This document shows, one piece after another, positions 33,923 to 43,528 of a DNA stretch of 64,000 nucleotides. Source of the DNA: Aliivibrio finisterrensis_A (GTDB lineage Bacteria > Pseudomonadota > Gammaproteobacteria > Enterobacterales > Vibrionaceae); the NCBI RefSeq assembly GCF_004167675.1, contig NZ_SEZQ01000005.1; one strand, written 5' to 3'. Positions within the stretch are counted from its first letter, which is position 1; every line of letters starts with the position of its first letter. The notes below the pieces were generated by a model. It had not been told where the DNA came from. It worked only from the letters and a program-made list of their open reading frames with translations, and made no database searches. The position numbers and the translations under genes were made by a program.

Positions 33923-35488
33923 TTACTTTAAATAACTAAAGTAATTACTTAAATACTCAGAAAAAGAGAGCGTATCTTTCGCTTCAATGTCTTTCTGTGC
34001 TTGAATAGAACGCTCAACCTCAGCATCTAACTCTTCTTTAGTATAATAGCCATATTGATGATTAAGATGAGTTTCACGGTGTTGAACCGCAAGGTCACAC
34101 CCTATTTTACCAATACCACCACCTTTTTTCGTTTCTGCAAGTAAACGACCTGAGATGGTTAGCTCTGGATCTTCAATCATTGCCATTAAACGTTGGTGAG
34201 TTTGTTGGTATTCATCATCTCCATTCGCAGCATCCATTTTTTTAGCGATAACCAGTAAATCATCAAATACTCGCTCAGCCCATGCTTTTTGAGTTAATCG
34301 TTCGCCTTGGCAACCAATCTTCAGTTCTAAGCCTGGTTTACGACCTTTTTCAATGATCTTACTCCAATTATCTTTCCAACATGCCATTTCACTGTCATTC
34401 ATTGGTGCTGAATCAGTCAACACTGCCCATGTTAAAAATAAGTCTAAGAAACGGACTTGGTCTTTATCAACTCCTACAGAGCTGAATGGGTTTACATCTA
34501 ATGAGCGAACTTCTATGTATTCTACGCCATCTCTTTCTAGTGCTTCTGATGGCCTTTCGCCATTTTTAGCAACACGCTTAGGGCGAATTGGGGCATACAG
34601 CTCATTTTCGATTTGCAGTACATTCGCATTTAATTGAACGTGCTTATCACCTTCTTTTAAACCAATCTTTGCAAATTCTTCTGATGGCGTACGTATTGCT
34701 TTATTTAAACCATCAACGTACTCACTGACGCTGTTTAAACTGATTTTCAAATCACTTTGTGAATCATTGGTATAACCAAGATCACTTAATCGTAAAGACG
34801 TTGCATAAGGAAGATAAAGCGTATTCCCTAATGTTTCAAACTCCATTGCCGTTTCACGGCCTTGAATAAATGAACTACACAGTGCTGGAGACGCACCAAA
34901 GAAATACGGAATTAACCAGCCAAAACGATAATAGTTACGGATCAAACCAAAGTAAGCATCTGATACTGACTCTTTTCTTTCATTTTCAGATTGCTTACCA
35001 AACAATTCATCCCAAAACTCTGTTGAAAATGAAAAGTTAAAATGCACGCCCGAGATCACCTGCATCACACTACCATATCGGCGTTTTAGTCCTTCACGGT
35101 ATGTCGTTTTAAGCTGCCCTACATTTGATGAGCCATACTGCGCAAGCGTAATATCGTCGTCATGAGTAACAAAACATGGCATAGAGAGGGGCCAAAGCTT
35201 TTCTTCACCCATATGTGAAACCGTATAATGGTGCACATCTTCAAGTTGTTGGATTACCGTATCTACGTCATTCGATACAGGTGTAATAAACTCTAGTAAA
35301 GACTCTGCAAAATCAGTGGTTATGTATTTATGCGTTAATGCTGAACCGACACCTACAGGATGTGGCTTCGACGAAAGTGAAGCGCCTAAAGTAAATCGTA
35401 GGGTCTCTCTTTCAATTCCTCGACCCGCTTTCTTAAAGGCCTTAGGATTGGAAGCGACTTTCTGTAATCGGTTGATAAATTCGGTCAA
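33923..35488 (-). CDS. gshA: Glutamate-cysteine ligase GshA
   Basis: ATP-dependent first step of glutathione synthesis, joining glutamate and cysteine. The 521-aa protein matches the proteobacterial GshA type (GRGIERETLR near the N-terminus, GVHFNFSFS, and YIEVRSLDVNPFSSVG for substrate binding). It lies downstream of an M16 protease gene and a terminator, in the block that is normally next to luxS. Confidence 0.97.
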   Translation of the reverse strand: MTEFINRLQKVASNPKAFKKAGRGIERETLRFTLGASLSSKPHPVGVGSALTHKYITTDFAESLLEFITPVSNDVDTVIQQLEDVHHYTVSHMGEEKLWPLSMPCFVTHDDDITLAQYGSSNVGQLKTTYREGLKRRYGSVMQVISGVHFNFSFSTEFWDELFGKQSENERKESVSDAYFGLIRNYYRFGWLIPYFFGASPALCSSFIQGRETAMEFETLGNTLYLPYATSLRLSDLGYTNDSQSDLKISLNSVSEYVDGLNKAIRTPSEEFAKIGLKEGDKHVQLNANVLQIENELYAPIRPKRVAKNGERPSEALERDGVEYIEVRSLDVNPFSSVGVDKDQVRFLDLFLTWAVLTDSAPMNDSEMACWKDNWSKIIEKGRKPGLELKIGCQGERLTQKAWAERVFDDLLVIAKKMDAANGDDEYQQTHQRLMAMIEDPELTISGRLLAETKKGGGIGKIGCDLAVQHRETHLNHQYGYYTKEELDAEVERSIQAQKDIEAKDTLSFSEYLSNYFSYLK

Positions 35489-35577
35489 AATACAATCTCG
35501 CTATTGAGGTAAGTTCAACATCATAATGTTGATTTATATCCTGAGATACTAACAAATTTTAATGAGACTTGGATACG

Positions 35578-35612
35578 AAAAAAAACGGCGATATTTTTAT
35601 ATATTGCCGTCT
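35578..35612 (-). terminator. Terminator between the M16 protease gene and gshA
   Basis: Minus strand ACGGCAATAT-ATAAAA-ATATCGCCGT (10-bp stem, one mismatch) followed by eight T, 15 bp after the protease stop. Confidence 0.82.
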
Positions 35613-35624
35613 TTCTAACAATCA

Positions 35625-38477
35625 TTACTTATTAGGTGTTAGTAACTCTATTGGTAAACCTAATGTTTTCAGTTTTGGCATTAATGACTTTTCATCACCA
35701 ACCACAATAATTTGATATTCCGTTGGATCAAACCATTTTGTAGCTAATGCATTCAGTTCATTACGCCCTAATGTCGCTATTAACTCATTCTGTTCATCAA
35801 TGAAATCTTCATCCAAAGAATAGGTGAGGATTTTACCAAGTAAATTTGCTTTTTGACTTGGGGTTTCATACTTCAGTGCGTCTTGTTGACCAACAGCTAA
35901 GCGCATAAAGTTCAACTCATCCATTGTCATGCCATTCGTTTCAAATTTTTTCATTTCAGTAATGAATTCTTTGATCGATTCTAGCGTTACATCAGCTCGA
36001 ACTTGGGCATAAAAAATCGACATTCCAATTTCTTTATTTCCCATTAAATAGCCACCAGCACCGTAGGTATACCCTTTATCTTCACGAAGGTTCTGATTAA
36101 TTCGACTGTTAAAATTACCACCTAAGTTAAAGTTAGCTAATTGAGTCTGATATAACTCCCCTGTCGCATCATATGGCATACCTTGGCGGACAAAGCGGAT
36201 CACACTTTGAGGCGCGTTCGGTTTATCGATAACATAAATCTTTTGTTTGTCTAATTTAGGTAATTGTTGTGGCGCTAATAGTTGAGGTGCCTTACCTTGC
36301 CAATTCGCTAAAAAAGAAAGTTTTGATACAAGATCTGATTTAGTTATATCACCAACAGAAACGACTTGAGTCCCAACTGGGGTGTAATTATTTTTATAGA
36401 ACTGTTTTACATCTTCAATGGTTAAACCCTTAACTGAGTCTAGCGTGCCATCTGGAGAACGTTCAAAAATAGTCCCGCCAAACAAGATTTCGCGAGTCGC
36501 CTGAGAAGCTAACCATGATGGTTTTTGATGATCGTAAACAAGCCCTTCCATTGCTTGCTTTTTCAATCGCTCAAAATCAGCTTCTTTGAAGGCTGGAGCA
36601 AATAACATGTCATTTACTATGGCTAATGTTTGATCAATATTTTTAGTCAGTGATGCTATTGAAATGGTTGTCGTATAACTGCCAGTATTAAAAGAGACTG
36701 AGCTGCCTAATTTATCCAATTCTTTTTGAATATCTTCAGCGGAACGCTCGATGGTTCCTTCTTCCATCATGGCAGCGGTTAACTCAGCTAACCCTTCCTT
36801 GCCTCTTACCACATAGCGATTTCCAGCAGGTATTGCTATCTGTAATTGAATCGTTGGTGTCTCAATCGCTTCAGTGCCTAATATTTCAATATCGTTCTGT
36901 AATTTCGCACGATAAATATCCGGTGTTTTTGCCGTCACTGCTTTTGATGGTTGAGGCATGATAGAGCGATCAAAATCATCTACTGCTTTACGTACTTCTA
37001 AATCACCCTCACCAATTTTTTGATACTCAGGTAGCTCTCTTTTTGGCGTAATAAAGTTTGGGGCTTTAACTTGAAGTTGTGTTTTTCCTTTTGGTACAAC
37101 ACTTAACGTCACCTTATATTTATCAGCAATATAATTATCAAACGCTTGAGATACTTTTTCTGGCGTTACTGCTTTTAATTCTGTTAGCTGTTTTTCAAGT
37201 TGGTTAGGTTGACCATAGAATGTCTCATTTGAAGCAAGTTGAGATACTTTTCCTGATACCGATTGCAACCCAAATATCGCCCCAGCTTCGGCACTGCCTT
37301 GAACTTCAGCAAGATCTTCTTTTGATACGCCCTCTTTATCAAATTTTTCAAGCACATCCATCACTTCAGTATAAGCTGTGGCTAAACTGTTATTGTCACC
37401 AGAGTCTGTCATTGCATACACATACAGGGTACATGATAACTCTGCACAATCATGAAAAGCGCCGGCATCAACGACTTTACCTGTCTTCACTAACTCTTGA
37501 TAAAGTAAGCTTGTTTTACCATTACCAAGTAAAGTCGCTAGCATATCCAAGCTGGCTTCTGTTTCTTCACCACGATACGTCGTTGGCCAACCAATCATAA
37601 CCATTGGTTGCTGAATGCGGTCTTCTAGTGTGATGTAACGGTTTTCTGTTAGCGTTACTGGTTGTTTAGGGGCATTTTCAACTTCAGGACCACGAGGGAT
37701 TGAACCAAAGTATTTGCTTACCCATTCTAATGTTTGCTTGCTATCTAAATCACCACCGATAGTAATAACGGCATTGTTAGGGCCATACCAACGTAAAAAG
37801 AATGCTTTTAAGTCGTTAACATCAACACGATCTAAATCTTCGACATACCCTATGGTTTGCCATGAATATGGATGGCCTTGTGGGAATAACGCTTCTCCCA
37901 TTCTTTCGTAAATTAAACCATATGGACGGTTATCGTAATTCTGACCACGCTCATTTTTCACTGTGCTACGTTGGATCTCAAATTTCTTTTGGGAAACAGC
38001 ATCAATCAAGAATCCCATTCGATCAGATTCTAGCCATAGCATTTTTTCTAATTGATTCGCGGGTACGGTTTCAAAGTAATTTGTTCTATCGCGATTAGTC
38101 GTGCCGTTTAACGTCCCACCAGCTTCAGTGATGATTTTAAAATGTTGTTGGTCGCCAACATTTTCGGAACCTTGAAACATCATATGCTCAAAGAAATGAG
38201 CGAAACCTGATTTACCGATCTCCTCTCGTGCAGAGCCTACATGATAAGTCACATCAACATGTACGAGAGGATCTGAGTGATCAGGGCTAAGAATTACAGT
38301 TAGCCCGTTTTCTAATGTGTATTTCTGATAAGGAATTACTGTAGTGCCTTCTTTTGGTAGCACTTGCTCAACCAAAGTAACACCTTCTGGCAGGTCTGAT
38401 GTTTTTGGGGCTTCAAACTCAGAGTTACTGCACCCTGAGAGTGCTAAAATAATCGAGAGGCCTAATAATTTTTTCAT
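35625..38477 (-). CDS. M16 family zinc metalloprotease, lipoprotein (PqqL/insulinase-like)
   Basis: A 950-aa two-module pitrilysin-family protease. I start at MKKLLGLSI because it follows AGGAT and gives a signal peptide with lipobox L-S-G-C; the frame is open 41 codons further but that extension resembles no signal. The first module has the inverted zinc motif HFFEH with downstream Glu; the second module is the inactive-type repeat typical of the family. It probably degrades peptides in the periplasm, anchored to a membrane. It starts 8 bp after yqaA. Confidence 0.9.
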   Translation of the reverse strand: MKKLLGLSIILALSGCSNSEFEAPKTSDLPEGVTLVEQVLPKEGTTVIPYQKYTLENGLTVILSPDHSDPLVHVDVTYHVGSAREEIGKSGFAHFFEHMMFQGSENVGDQQHFKIITEAGGTLNGTTNRDRTNYFETVPANQLEKMLWLESDRMGFLIDAVSQKKFEIQRSTVKNERGQNYDNRPYGLIYERMGEALFPQGHPYSWQTIGYVEDLDRVDVNDLKAFFLRWYGPNNAVITIGGDLDSKQTLEWVSKYFGSIPRGPEVENAPKQPVTLTENRYITLEDRIQQPMVMIGWPTTYRGEETEASLDMLATLLGNGKTSLLYQELVKTGKVVDAGAFHDCAELSCTLYVYAMTDSGDNNSLATAYTEVMDVLEKFDKEGVSKEDLAEVQGSAEAGAIFGLQSVSGKVSQLASNETFYGQPNQLEKQLTELKAVTPEKVSQAFDNYIADKYKVTLSVVPKGKTQLQVKAPNFITPKRELPEYQKIGEGDLEVRKAVDDFDRSIMPQPSKAVTAKTPDIYRAKLQNDIEILGTEAIETPTIQLQIAIPAGNRYVVRGKEGLAELTAAMMEEGTIERSAEDIQKELDKLGSSVSFNTGSYTTTISIASLTKNIDQTLAIVNDMLFAPAFKEADFERLKKQAMEGLVYDHQKPSWLASQATREILFGGTIFERSPDGTLDSVKGLTIEDVKQFYKNNYTPVGTQVVSVGDITKSDLVSKLSFLANWQGKAPQLLAPQQLPKLDKQKIYVIDKPNAPQSVIRFVRQGMPYDATGELYQTQLANFNLGGNFNSRINQNLREDKGYTYGAGGYLMGNKEIGMSIFYAQVRADVTLESIKEFITEMKKFETNGMTMDELNFMRLAVGQQDALKYETPSQKANLLGKILTYSLDEDFIDEQNELIATLGRNELNALATKWFDPTEYQIIVVGDEKSLMPKLKTLGLPIELLTPNK

Positions 38478-38485
38478 CTTAAATC

Positions 38486-38917
38486 CTATAATATTCCATT
38501 TACTGCAAACGATAGAAGAACGTATCGAGCAGCCTTGCCAATCCCTATTAAAATCACACATGGCCAGAACTTCATTCTTAACCATCCGGCAGCTAAACAA
38601 AGGGGATCACCAATAACAGGTAACCAACTGAACAATAACGTCCAATAGCCGTATTTTTTTATCCATTTAATGGCTTTATGACCATGTTTTTGTGAAGAAG
38701 TTTTATCAGGGAGTAACAAACCAAGCCAATAATTTGTTATGCCTCCCAGCGTATTTCCCAATGTTGCTACAGCAATAACTGTCCACATAGAAAAACTGTC
38801 TAATTTTAATGTTGCAATTAAACTCGCCTCAGAGGCTCCTGGTAATAGTGTGGCACTTAAAAATCCAGAGCTAAATAATACCCATAATGCAGAATCCGCA
38901 TTAAACCAATCGAACAT
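38486..38917 (-). CDS. yqaA: Inner-membrane protein YqaA (VTT/DedA-related)
   Basis: A 143-aa polytopic protein of the YqaA family, with three to four hydrophobic segments and the conserved LPGASEA, GNTLGG and PVIGDPLCLAAGWLRM motifs of VTT/SNARE-associated proteins. Related DedA proteins are lipid flippases or transporters; YqaA itself is uncharacterised as far as I know. In E. coli yqaA is also next to gshA. Confidence 0.88.
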   Translation of the reverse strand: MFDWFNADSALWVLFSSGFLSATLLPGASEASLIATLKLDSFSMWTVIAVATLGNTLGGITNYWLGLLLPDKTSSQKHGHKAIKWIKKYGYWTLLFSWLPVIGDPLCLAAGWLRMKFWPCVILIGIGKAARYVLLSFAVNGIL

Positions 38918-38967
38918 GGTGAAGAAATCCCGATAGACCAGTAAATATAGTTAATAAGCATAAAATA

Positions 38968-38992
38968 AAAAAGGGTGCTACTGCACCCTTTT
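38968..38992 (-). terminator. Terminator of oadGAB
   Basis: AAAAGGGTGC-TACT-GCACCCTTTT perfect 10-bp stem, 21 bp after the oadB stop on the minus strand. Confidence 0.88.
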
Positions 38993-39013
38993 ATTGTTAA
39001 GTTTTACTCAATA

Positions 39014-40144
39014 TTAACCAACAAGCGCTAATAAGATGCCAGCGGCAACCGCAGAGCCGAGTACACCAGCAACATTGGGCCCCATTGCATGCATTAATAA
39101 GAAGTTTTGAGGGTTAGCTTCAAGACCTACCTTATTAACCACTCGAGCAGCCATTGGCACAGCTGATACTCCTGCAGCACCAATTAATGGGTTTATATCT
39201 TCTTTTGAATACTTATTTAAGATCTTAGCCATAATTAAACCACCAGCAGTACCGACACTGAAAGCAACCGCACCTAGCAATAAAATGCCTAACGTTTCAA
39301 CATTTAAAAAGGTTTCAGCTTCTAGCTTTGAACCAACACCAAGCCCTAAGAAGATGGTCACAACATTGATCAGTTCATTTTGAGCAGTACTAGATAAACG
39401 ATCGACAACACCAGACTCTTTCATCAAATTACCTAAACAGAACATGCCAACTAATGGCGTTGCTGATGGTAAAAATAGAATCGTCATAAGAAGAACTGCT
39501 AGCGGGAAGATGATCTTCTCCGCTTTACCAACATGACGCAATTGAGCCATCTTAATTTTGCGCTCTTCTGGTGTAGTTAGCGCCTTCATTATCGGAGGCT
39601 GAATGATTGGAACTAAGGCCATATAGCTGTATGCAGCTACAGCAACGGCACCCAATAAATCAGGGGATAATTTACTCGCTAAGAAGATAGCTGTTGGGCC
39701 ATCAGCACCACCAATAATAGCAATTGATGAAGCATCAGCTAATGTAAACTCCATGCCCGGAACAAAGTTAAGCAAAATCGCACCAAATAATGTTGCAAAA
39801 ATACCCACTTGCGCAGCAGCGCCTAACCATAACGTTTTAGGGTTTGCGATGAGTGCCCCAAAATCAGTCATTGCACCCACCCCCATGAAGATCAAGAGTG
39901 GGAAGATTCCGGTTTCAATCCCAACGTAGTAAACGTAGTAAAGTAAACCGCCGGGCTCAGTGAAGCCTGCGTTTGGAATGTTAGCCAATATTGCACCAAA
40001 ACCAATTGGTAGCAGTAGTAATGGCTCAAATCCTTTTTTAATCGCTAAGAATAAAAGACCGCAACCCACTAAAATCATAATAAGTTGTTCAAACTTAAAA
40101 TTAGCAATTGAGGTTTCATTCCATAATATTAATAAACCATCCAT
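39014..40144 (-). CDS. oadB: Oxaloacetate decarboxylase sodium pump, beta subunit
   Basis: Integral membrane subunit that decarboxylates carboxybiotin and exports Na+. The 376-aa protein has about nine hydrophobic segments and the family motifs GVGAMTDFG (near 95), GGADGPTAIF and GAAGVSAVPMAARV. It is last in oadG-oadA-oadB, 12 bp after oadA. The pump lets the cell grow on citrate or other C4/C6 acids and supplies a sodium gradient in a marine bacterium. Confidence 0.96.
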   Translation of the reverse strand: MDGLLILWNETSIANFKFEQLIMILVGCGLLFLAIKKGFEPLLLLPIGFGAILANIPNAGFTEPGGLLYYVYYVGIETGIFPLLIFMGVGAMTDFGALIANPKTLWLGAAAQVGIFATLFGAILLNFVPGMEFTLADASSIAIIGGADGPTAIFLASKLSPDLLGAVAVAAYSYMALVPIIQPPIMKALTTPEERKIKMAQLRHVGKAEKIIFPLAVLLMTILFLPSATPLVGMFCLGNLMKESGVVDRLSSTAQNELINVVTIFLGLGVGSKLEAETFLNVETLGILLLGAVAFSVGTAGGLIMAKILNKYSKEDINPLIGAAGVSAVPMAARVVNKVGLEANPQNFLLMHAMGPNVAGVLGSAVAAGILLALVG

Positions 40145-40156
40145 GTTTAACTTACC

Positions 40157-41944
40157 TTACGCTAGAGAAAGCAACGGTGTGCCAACAGCTACCGCATCGC
40201 CTTCCTTAGTTAAAATATCCTGCACTGTGCCATTACGTGACGCTTTGATCTCAGTTTCCATTTTCATGGCTTCAAGAATGAGTAAAACCTCACCTTCCGC
40301 AACTTCTGTTCCAGGCTGAACGAGCACTTTAAAAATATTTCCAGCTAATGGGGCATCTACTGATTCAGCATCGACTGCTGACAACTGAGGTGATTGAACT
40401 GGAATTGGTTGAGCGGATACCGGGGCTACCGAAGAAATAACACCTTGAGGACCAACTTCAACATTGTAAATTTGACCATCAACTTTAACGCTATATGCTT
40501 CAACTTTACCTTTTGCCGGCGTTACTTTCACTCCCTCTTCCATTCCTTCTTTTTCTGAACCTGGAGCTGGTTCAAAAGCATCTGGATTGTTGCGGTTATT
40601 TAAGAATTTAAGCCCAACTTGAGGGAATAAAGCATAAGTAAGAACATCATCAACTTGTTGCTCTGCAAGTTCGATATTCTCTTCTTTTGCTTTCGCTAGC
40701 AATTCATCTGTTAGTGTATGAAGTTCCGATTTCAATAGATCCGCTGGGCGACAAGTAATGGCTTCAGCACCGTCTAATACACGAGCTTGCAGTTCAGCAT
40801 CGACAGCAGCAGGAGCTGATCCATATTCACCTTTAAGAACCCCTGCGGTTTCTTTTGTAATGCTCTTATAGCGCTCACCCGTAAGCACATTTATCACGGC
40901 TTGAGTGCCTACAATTTGTGATGTTGGCGTCACTAAAGGAATGTAGCCAAGATCTTTACGCACTTTCGGGATCTCTAATAAAACTTCATCCATCTTATCA
41001 GCAGCACCCTGCTCTTTAAGTTGGCTTTCCATATTCGTTAGCATTCCACCGGGAACTTGTGCAATAAGGATACGAGAATCGACTCCTTTTAGTTGCCCTT
41101 CAAACTTGGCGTACTTTTTACGTACTTCTCGGAAGTAAGAAGCTATCGGTTCTAGTTGATCGAGTTTTAAATTCGTATCTCGCTCAGTGCCTTCTAACAT
41201 AGCCACAACCGTTTCCGTTGGTGTATGCCCGTAAGTCTGGCTCATTGACGAAATTGCCGTATCGAGGATATCAATACCCGCTTCAACGGCTTTTACTGCT
41301 GTTGCTGCTGACAAACCGGTTGTTGCATGGCTATGTAATGCCAATGGCACATCACATGACGCTTTAATTCGTGTAATTAATTCTTCTGCTTCATAAGGTT
41401 TAAGTAGACCAGACATGTCTTTAATACAAAGAGAATGACACCCAAGATCTTCAAGACGTTTTGCAAGATCGACCCAAGTATCTAAATTATGTACAGGGCT
41501 GGTCGTGTAAGAAAGTGTGCCTTGTGCATGAGCACCGACGTCAATTGTCGCTTTAACGGCTGTTTGAAAGTTTCTCACATCATTCATTGCATCAAAAATA
41601 CGGAATACATCCATACCATTACTATGAGCCCGCTCAACAAACTTTTCTACCACATCATCGGCATAGTGGCGATAACCCAATAGGTTTTGACCACGTAATA
41701 GCATTTGCATTGGCGTATTTGGCATTGCTGCTTTTAATAAGCGTAAACGCTCCCACGGATCTTCACCTAAGTAACGAATACAAGCATCAAATGTTGCTCC
41801 ACCCCAGGTTTCTAATGACCAATAGCCAATTTTATCGAGCTGCTCAGCAATAGGCAGCATATCTTCAACACGCATACGCGTTGCGAAGAGTGATTGATGG
41901 GCGTCACGAAGTACCACATCAGTGATAGAAAGTGGTTTAGACAT
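40157..41944 (-). CDS. oadA: Oxaloacetate decarboxylase sodium pump, alpha subunit (biotin protein)
   Basis: Carboxyltransferase that moves CO2 from oxaloacetate to biotin. The 595-aa protein has an N-terminal TIM barrel starting VVLRDAHQSLFATRMR, a PYC/OADA domain, a Pro/Ala-rich linker (about 495-515) and a C-terminal biotinyl domain with the EAMKMETEI biotinylation motif. It lies between oadG (37 bp upstream) and oadB. Confidence 0.97.
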   Translation of the reverse strand: MSKPLSITDVVLRDAHQSLFATRMRVEDMLPIAEQLDKIGYWSLETWGGATFDACIRYLGEDPWERLRLLKAAMPNTPMQMLLRGQNLLGYRHYADDVVEKFVERAHSNGMDVFRIFDAMNDVRNFQTAVKATIDVGAHAQGTLSYTTSPVHNLDTWVDLAKRLEDLGCHSLCIKDMSGLLKPYEAEELITRIKASCDVPLALHSHATTGLSAATAVKAVEAGIDILDTAISSMSQTYGHTPTETVVAMLEGTERDTNLKLDQLEPIASYFREVRKKYAKFEGQLKGVDSRILIAQVPGGMLTNMESQLKEQGAADKMDEVLLEIPKVRKDLGYIPLVTPTSQIVGTQAVINVLTGERYKSITKETAGVLKGEYGSAPAAVDAELQARVLDGAEAITCRPADLLKSELHTLTDELLAKAKEENIELAEQQVDDVLTYALFPQVGLKFLNNRNNPDAFEPAPGSEKEGMEEGVKVTPAKGKVEAYSVKVDGQIYNVEVGPQGVISSVAPVSAQPIPVQSPQLSAVDAESVDAPLAGNIFKVLVQPGTEVAEGEVLLILEAMKMETEIKASRNGTVQDILTKEGDAVAVGTPLLSLA

Positions 41945-41981
41945 ACTTACAAACTCCTTGTAATAATTTTCCTAAAACAGA

Positions 41982-42233
41982 TTATTTATGCTTTTGACGG
42001 TGTAACTTAACCGCAGCAGAAATTGCAGCAATCACTTGAGGCTGCACTGTTGTTTGATCGGGATCTGAATTTTTCTGGACAGCGAGTACCTGTTTGGGCG
42101 CTAGCTCCACAGGCAACAGCTTAGACATGAGTTGAACTAGATAAACTAGAATAGTAAGGAATATAAATACAACCCCCATGCCTGTAAGCATTAAGGTTGC
42201 CGCTTCCAATAGTAGACTTCCAATGTCTGTCAT
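41982..42233 (-). CDS. oadG: Oxaloacetate decarboxylase sodium pump, gamma subunit
   Basis: An 83-aa subunit with one N-terminal transmembrane helix (about 12-35) and a hydrophilic tail. It holds the complex together and, in characterised members, binds zinc. First gene of the operon. The upstream stretch 42234-42499 contains no gene and must hold the operon promoter; I found no clear consensus site there. Confidence 0.9.
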   Translation of the reverse strand: MTDIGSLLLEAATLMLTGMGVVFIFLTILVYLVQLMSKLLPVELAPKQVLAVQKNSDPDQTTVQPQVIAAISAAVKLHRQKHK

Positions 42234-42499
42234 CTTTTATTCCTTTTTGATGATAGTGACAATGTTAAATGTGCTCTTTTATTCTAAAAAGAGTAAGTGA
42301 TTATCTCGACCTCAACGAAATTGTCAAATCAGAAACAATCTAAATAAGTTCCAAAAAGAATAAAATGACAAGATATATCCATACACTGCCACCATTTCCC
42401 AAAACTTAAACTGATTACAATCAAATTACCTAACAATAACCTTTAAATCAATATATTTAATAAAGCCATCAATTGGTTAACTTAATTTCCTTCAGGCAT

Positions 42500-42530
42500 A
42501 AAAAAACCCGATCATTAAGATCAGGTTCTT
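42500..42530 (-). terminator. Terminator of the tRNA operon
   Basis: Minus strand AACCTGATC-TTAAT-GATCGGGTT (9-bp stem, one G-U pair) followed by six T, just after the last tRNA-Arg. Confidence 0.85.
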
Positions 42531-42539
42531 TTAAAAGAA

Positions 42540-42616
42540 TGGTGCGCCAGGGAGGATTCGAACCTCCGACCGCCTGGTTCGTAGCCAGGTACTCTATCCA
42601 GCTGAGCTACTAGCGC
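42540..42616 (-). tRNA. tRNA-Arg(ACG), copy 6 (promoter-distal)
   Basis: 77 nt including encoded CCA. Cloverleaf with acceptor GCGCTAG/CTGGCGC, anticodon loop CTACGAA (anticodon ACG) and T-arm GGTTCGAATCC. Sequence identical to the other five copies. Confidence 0.97.
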
Positions 42617-42681
42617 ACAGTAATTCTAATTGTCTTTGTAACTAAATATTGTAACCAATAAACAGTTACAAAAAGAAATAA

Positions 42682-42758
42682 TGGTGCGCCAGGGAGGATT
42701 CGAACCTCCGACCGCCTGGTTCGTAGCCAGGTACTCTATCCAGCTGAGCTACTAGCGC
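42682..42758 (-). tRNA. tRNA-Arg(ACG), copy 5
   Basis: 77 nt including CCA, anticodon ACG. Identical to neighbouring copies; it begins 142 bp after the preceding one on the map, with a near-identical spacer. Confidence 0.97.
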
Positions 42759-42824
42759 ACAGTTAATTCTGATTGTCTTTGCAACTAAATATTGTAACCA
42801 ATAAACAGTTACAAAAAGAAATAA

Positions 42825-42901
42825 TGGTGCGCCAGGGAGGATTCGAACCTCCGACCGCCTGGTTCGTAGCCAGGTACTCTATCCAGCTGAGCTACTAGCG
42901 C
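42825..42901 (-). tRNA. tRNA-Arg(ACG), copy 4
   Basis: 77 nt including CCA, anticodon ACG. Part of an exact 143-bp tandem period. Confidence 0.97.
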
Positions 42902-42967
42902 ACAGTTAATTCTGATTGTCTTTGCAACTAAATATTGTAACCAATAAACAGTTACAAAAAGAAATAA

Positions 42968-43044
42968 TGGTGCGCCAGGGAGGATTCGAACCTCCGACCG
43001 CCTGGTTCGTAGCCAGGTACTCTATCCAGCTGAGCTACTAGCGC
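42968..43044 (-). tRNA. tRNA-Arg(ACG), copy 3
   Basis: 77 nt including CCA, anticodon ACG. Part of the 143-bp tandem period. Confidence 0.97.
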
Positions 43045-43110
43045 ACAGTTAATTCTGATTGTCTTTGCAACTAAATATCGTAATCGATAGACAGTTACAA
43101 AAAGAAATAA

Positions 43111-43187
43111 TGGTGCGCCAGGGAGGATTCGAACCTCCGACCGCCTGGTTCGTAGCCAGGTACTCTATCCAGCTGAGCTACTAGCGC
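43111..43187 (-). tRNA. tRNA-Arg(ACG), copy 2
   Basis: 77 nt including CCA, anticodon ACG. The spacer on its low-coordinate side differs from the other repeat spacers by a few bases. Confidence 0.97.
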
Positions 43188-43238
43188 ACAATAATTCTTT
43201 TATGTTTTTGCTGATATAAAATCAACAGAAACAAATAA

Positions 43239-43331
43239 TGGCGGTGAAGGAGGGATTCGAACCCTCGATGCGGCTATAAACCGCATACTCCCTTAGCAGG
43301 GGAGCGCCTTCAGCCTCTCGGCCACCTCACC
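43239..43331 (-). tRNA. tRNA-Ser(GCU), copy 2
   Basis: 93 nt including GCCA end. Long variable arm typical of serine tRNA, anticodon loop CTGCTAA (anticodon GCT), 5' GGTGAGGTGGCCGAGAGG. Identical to copy 1. Confidence 0.97.
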
Positions 43332-43398
43332 GTGTAAATTTGCTTATAGTTACCTACTAAATAACTATATTATTGATAATCACTTACCAATGAAAGAA

Positions 43399-43475
43399 TG
43401 GTGCGCCAGGGAGGATTCGAACCTCCGACCGCCTGGTTCGTAGCCAGGTACTCTATCCAGCTGAGCTACTAGCGC
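43399..43475 (-). tRNA. tRNA-Arg(ACG), copy 1
   Basis: 77 nt including CCA, anticodon ACG. It lies between the two serine tRNAs. Confidence 0.97.
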
Positions 43476-43528
43476 ACAATAATTCTTTTTTATTCTTGCT
43501 GACCATAAAGATCAACATGAATCAATAA

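Noticed and set aside
38478..38600. 41-codon extension of the M16 protease
   Set aside because: It overlaps yqaA, while the internal ATG has an AGGAT site and a canonical lipoprotein signal peptide.
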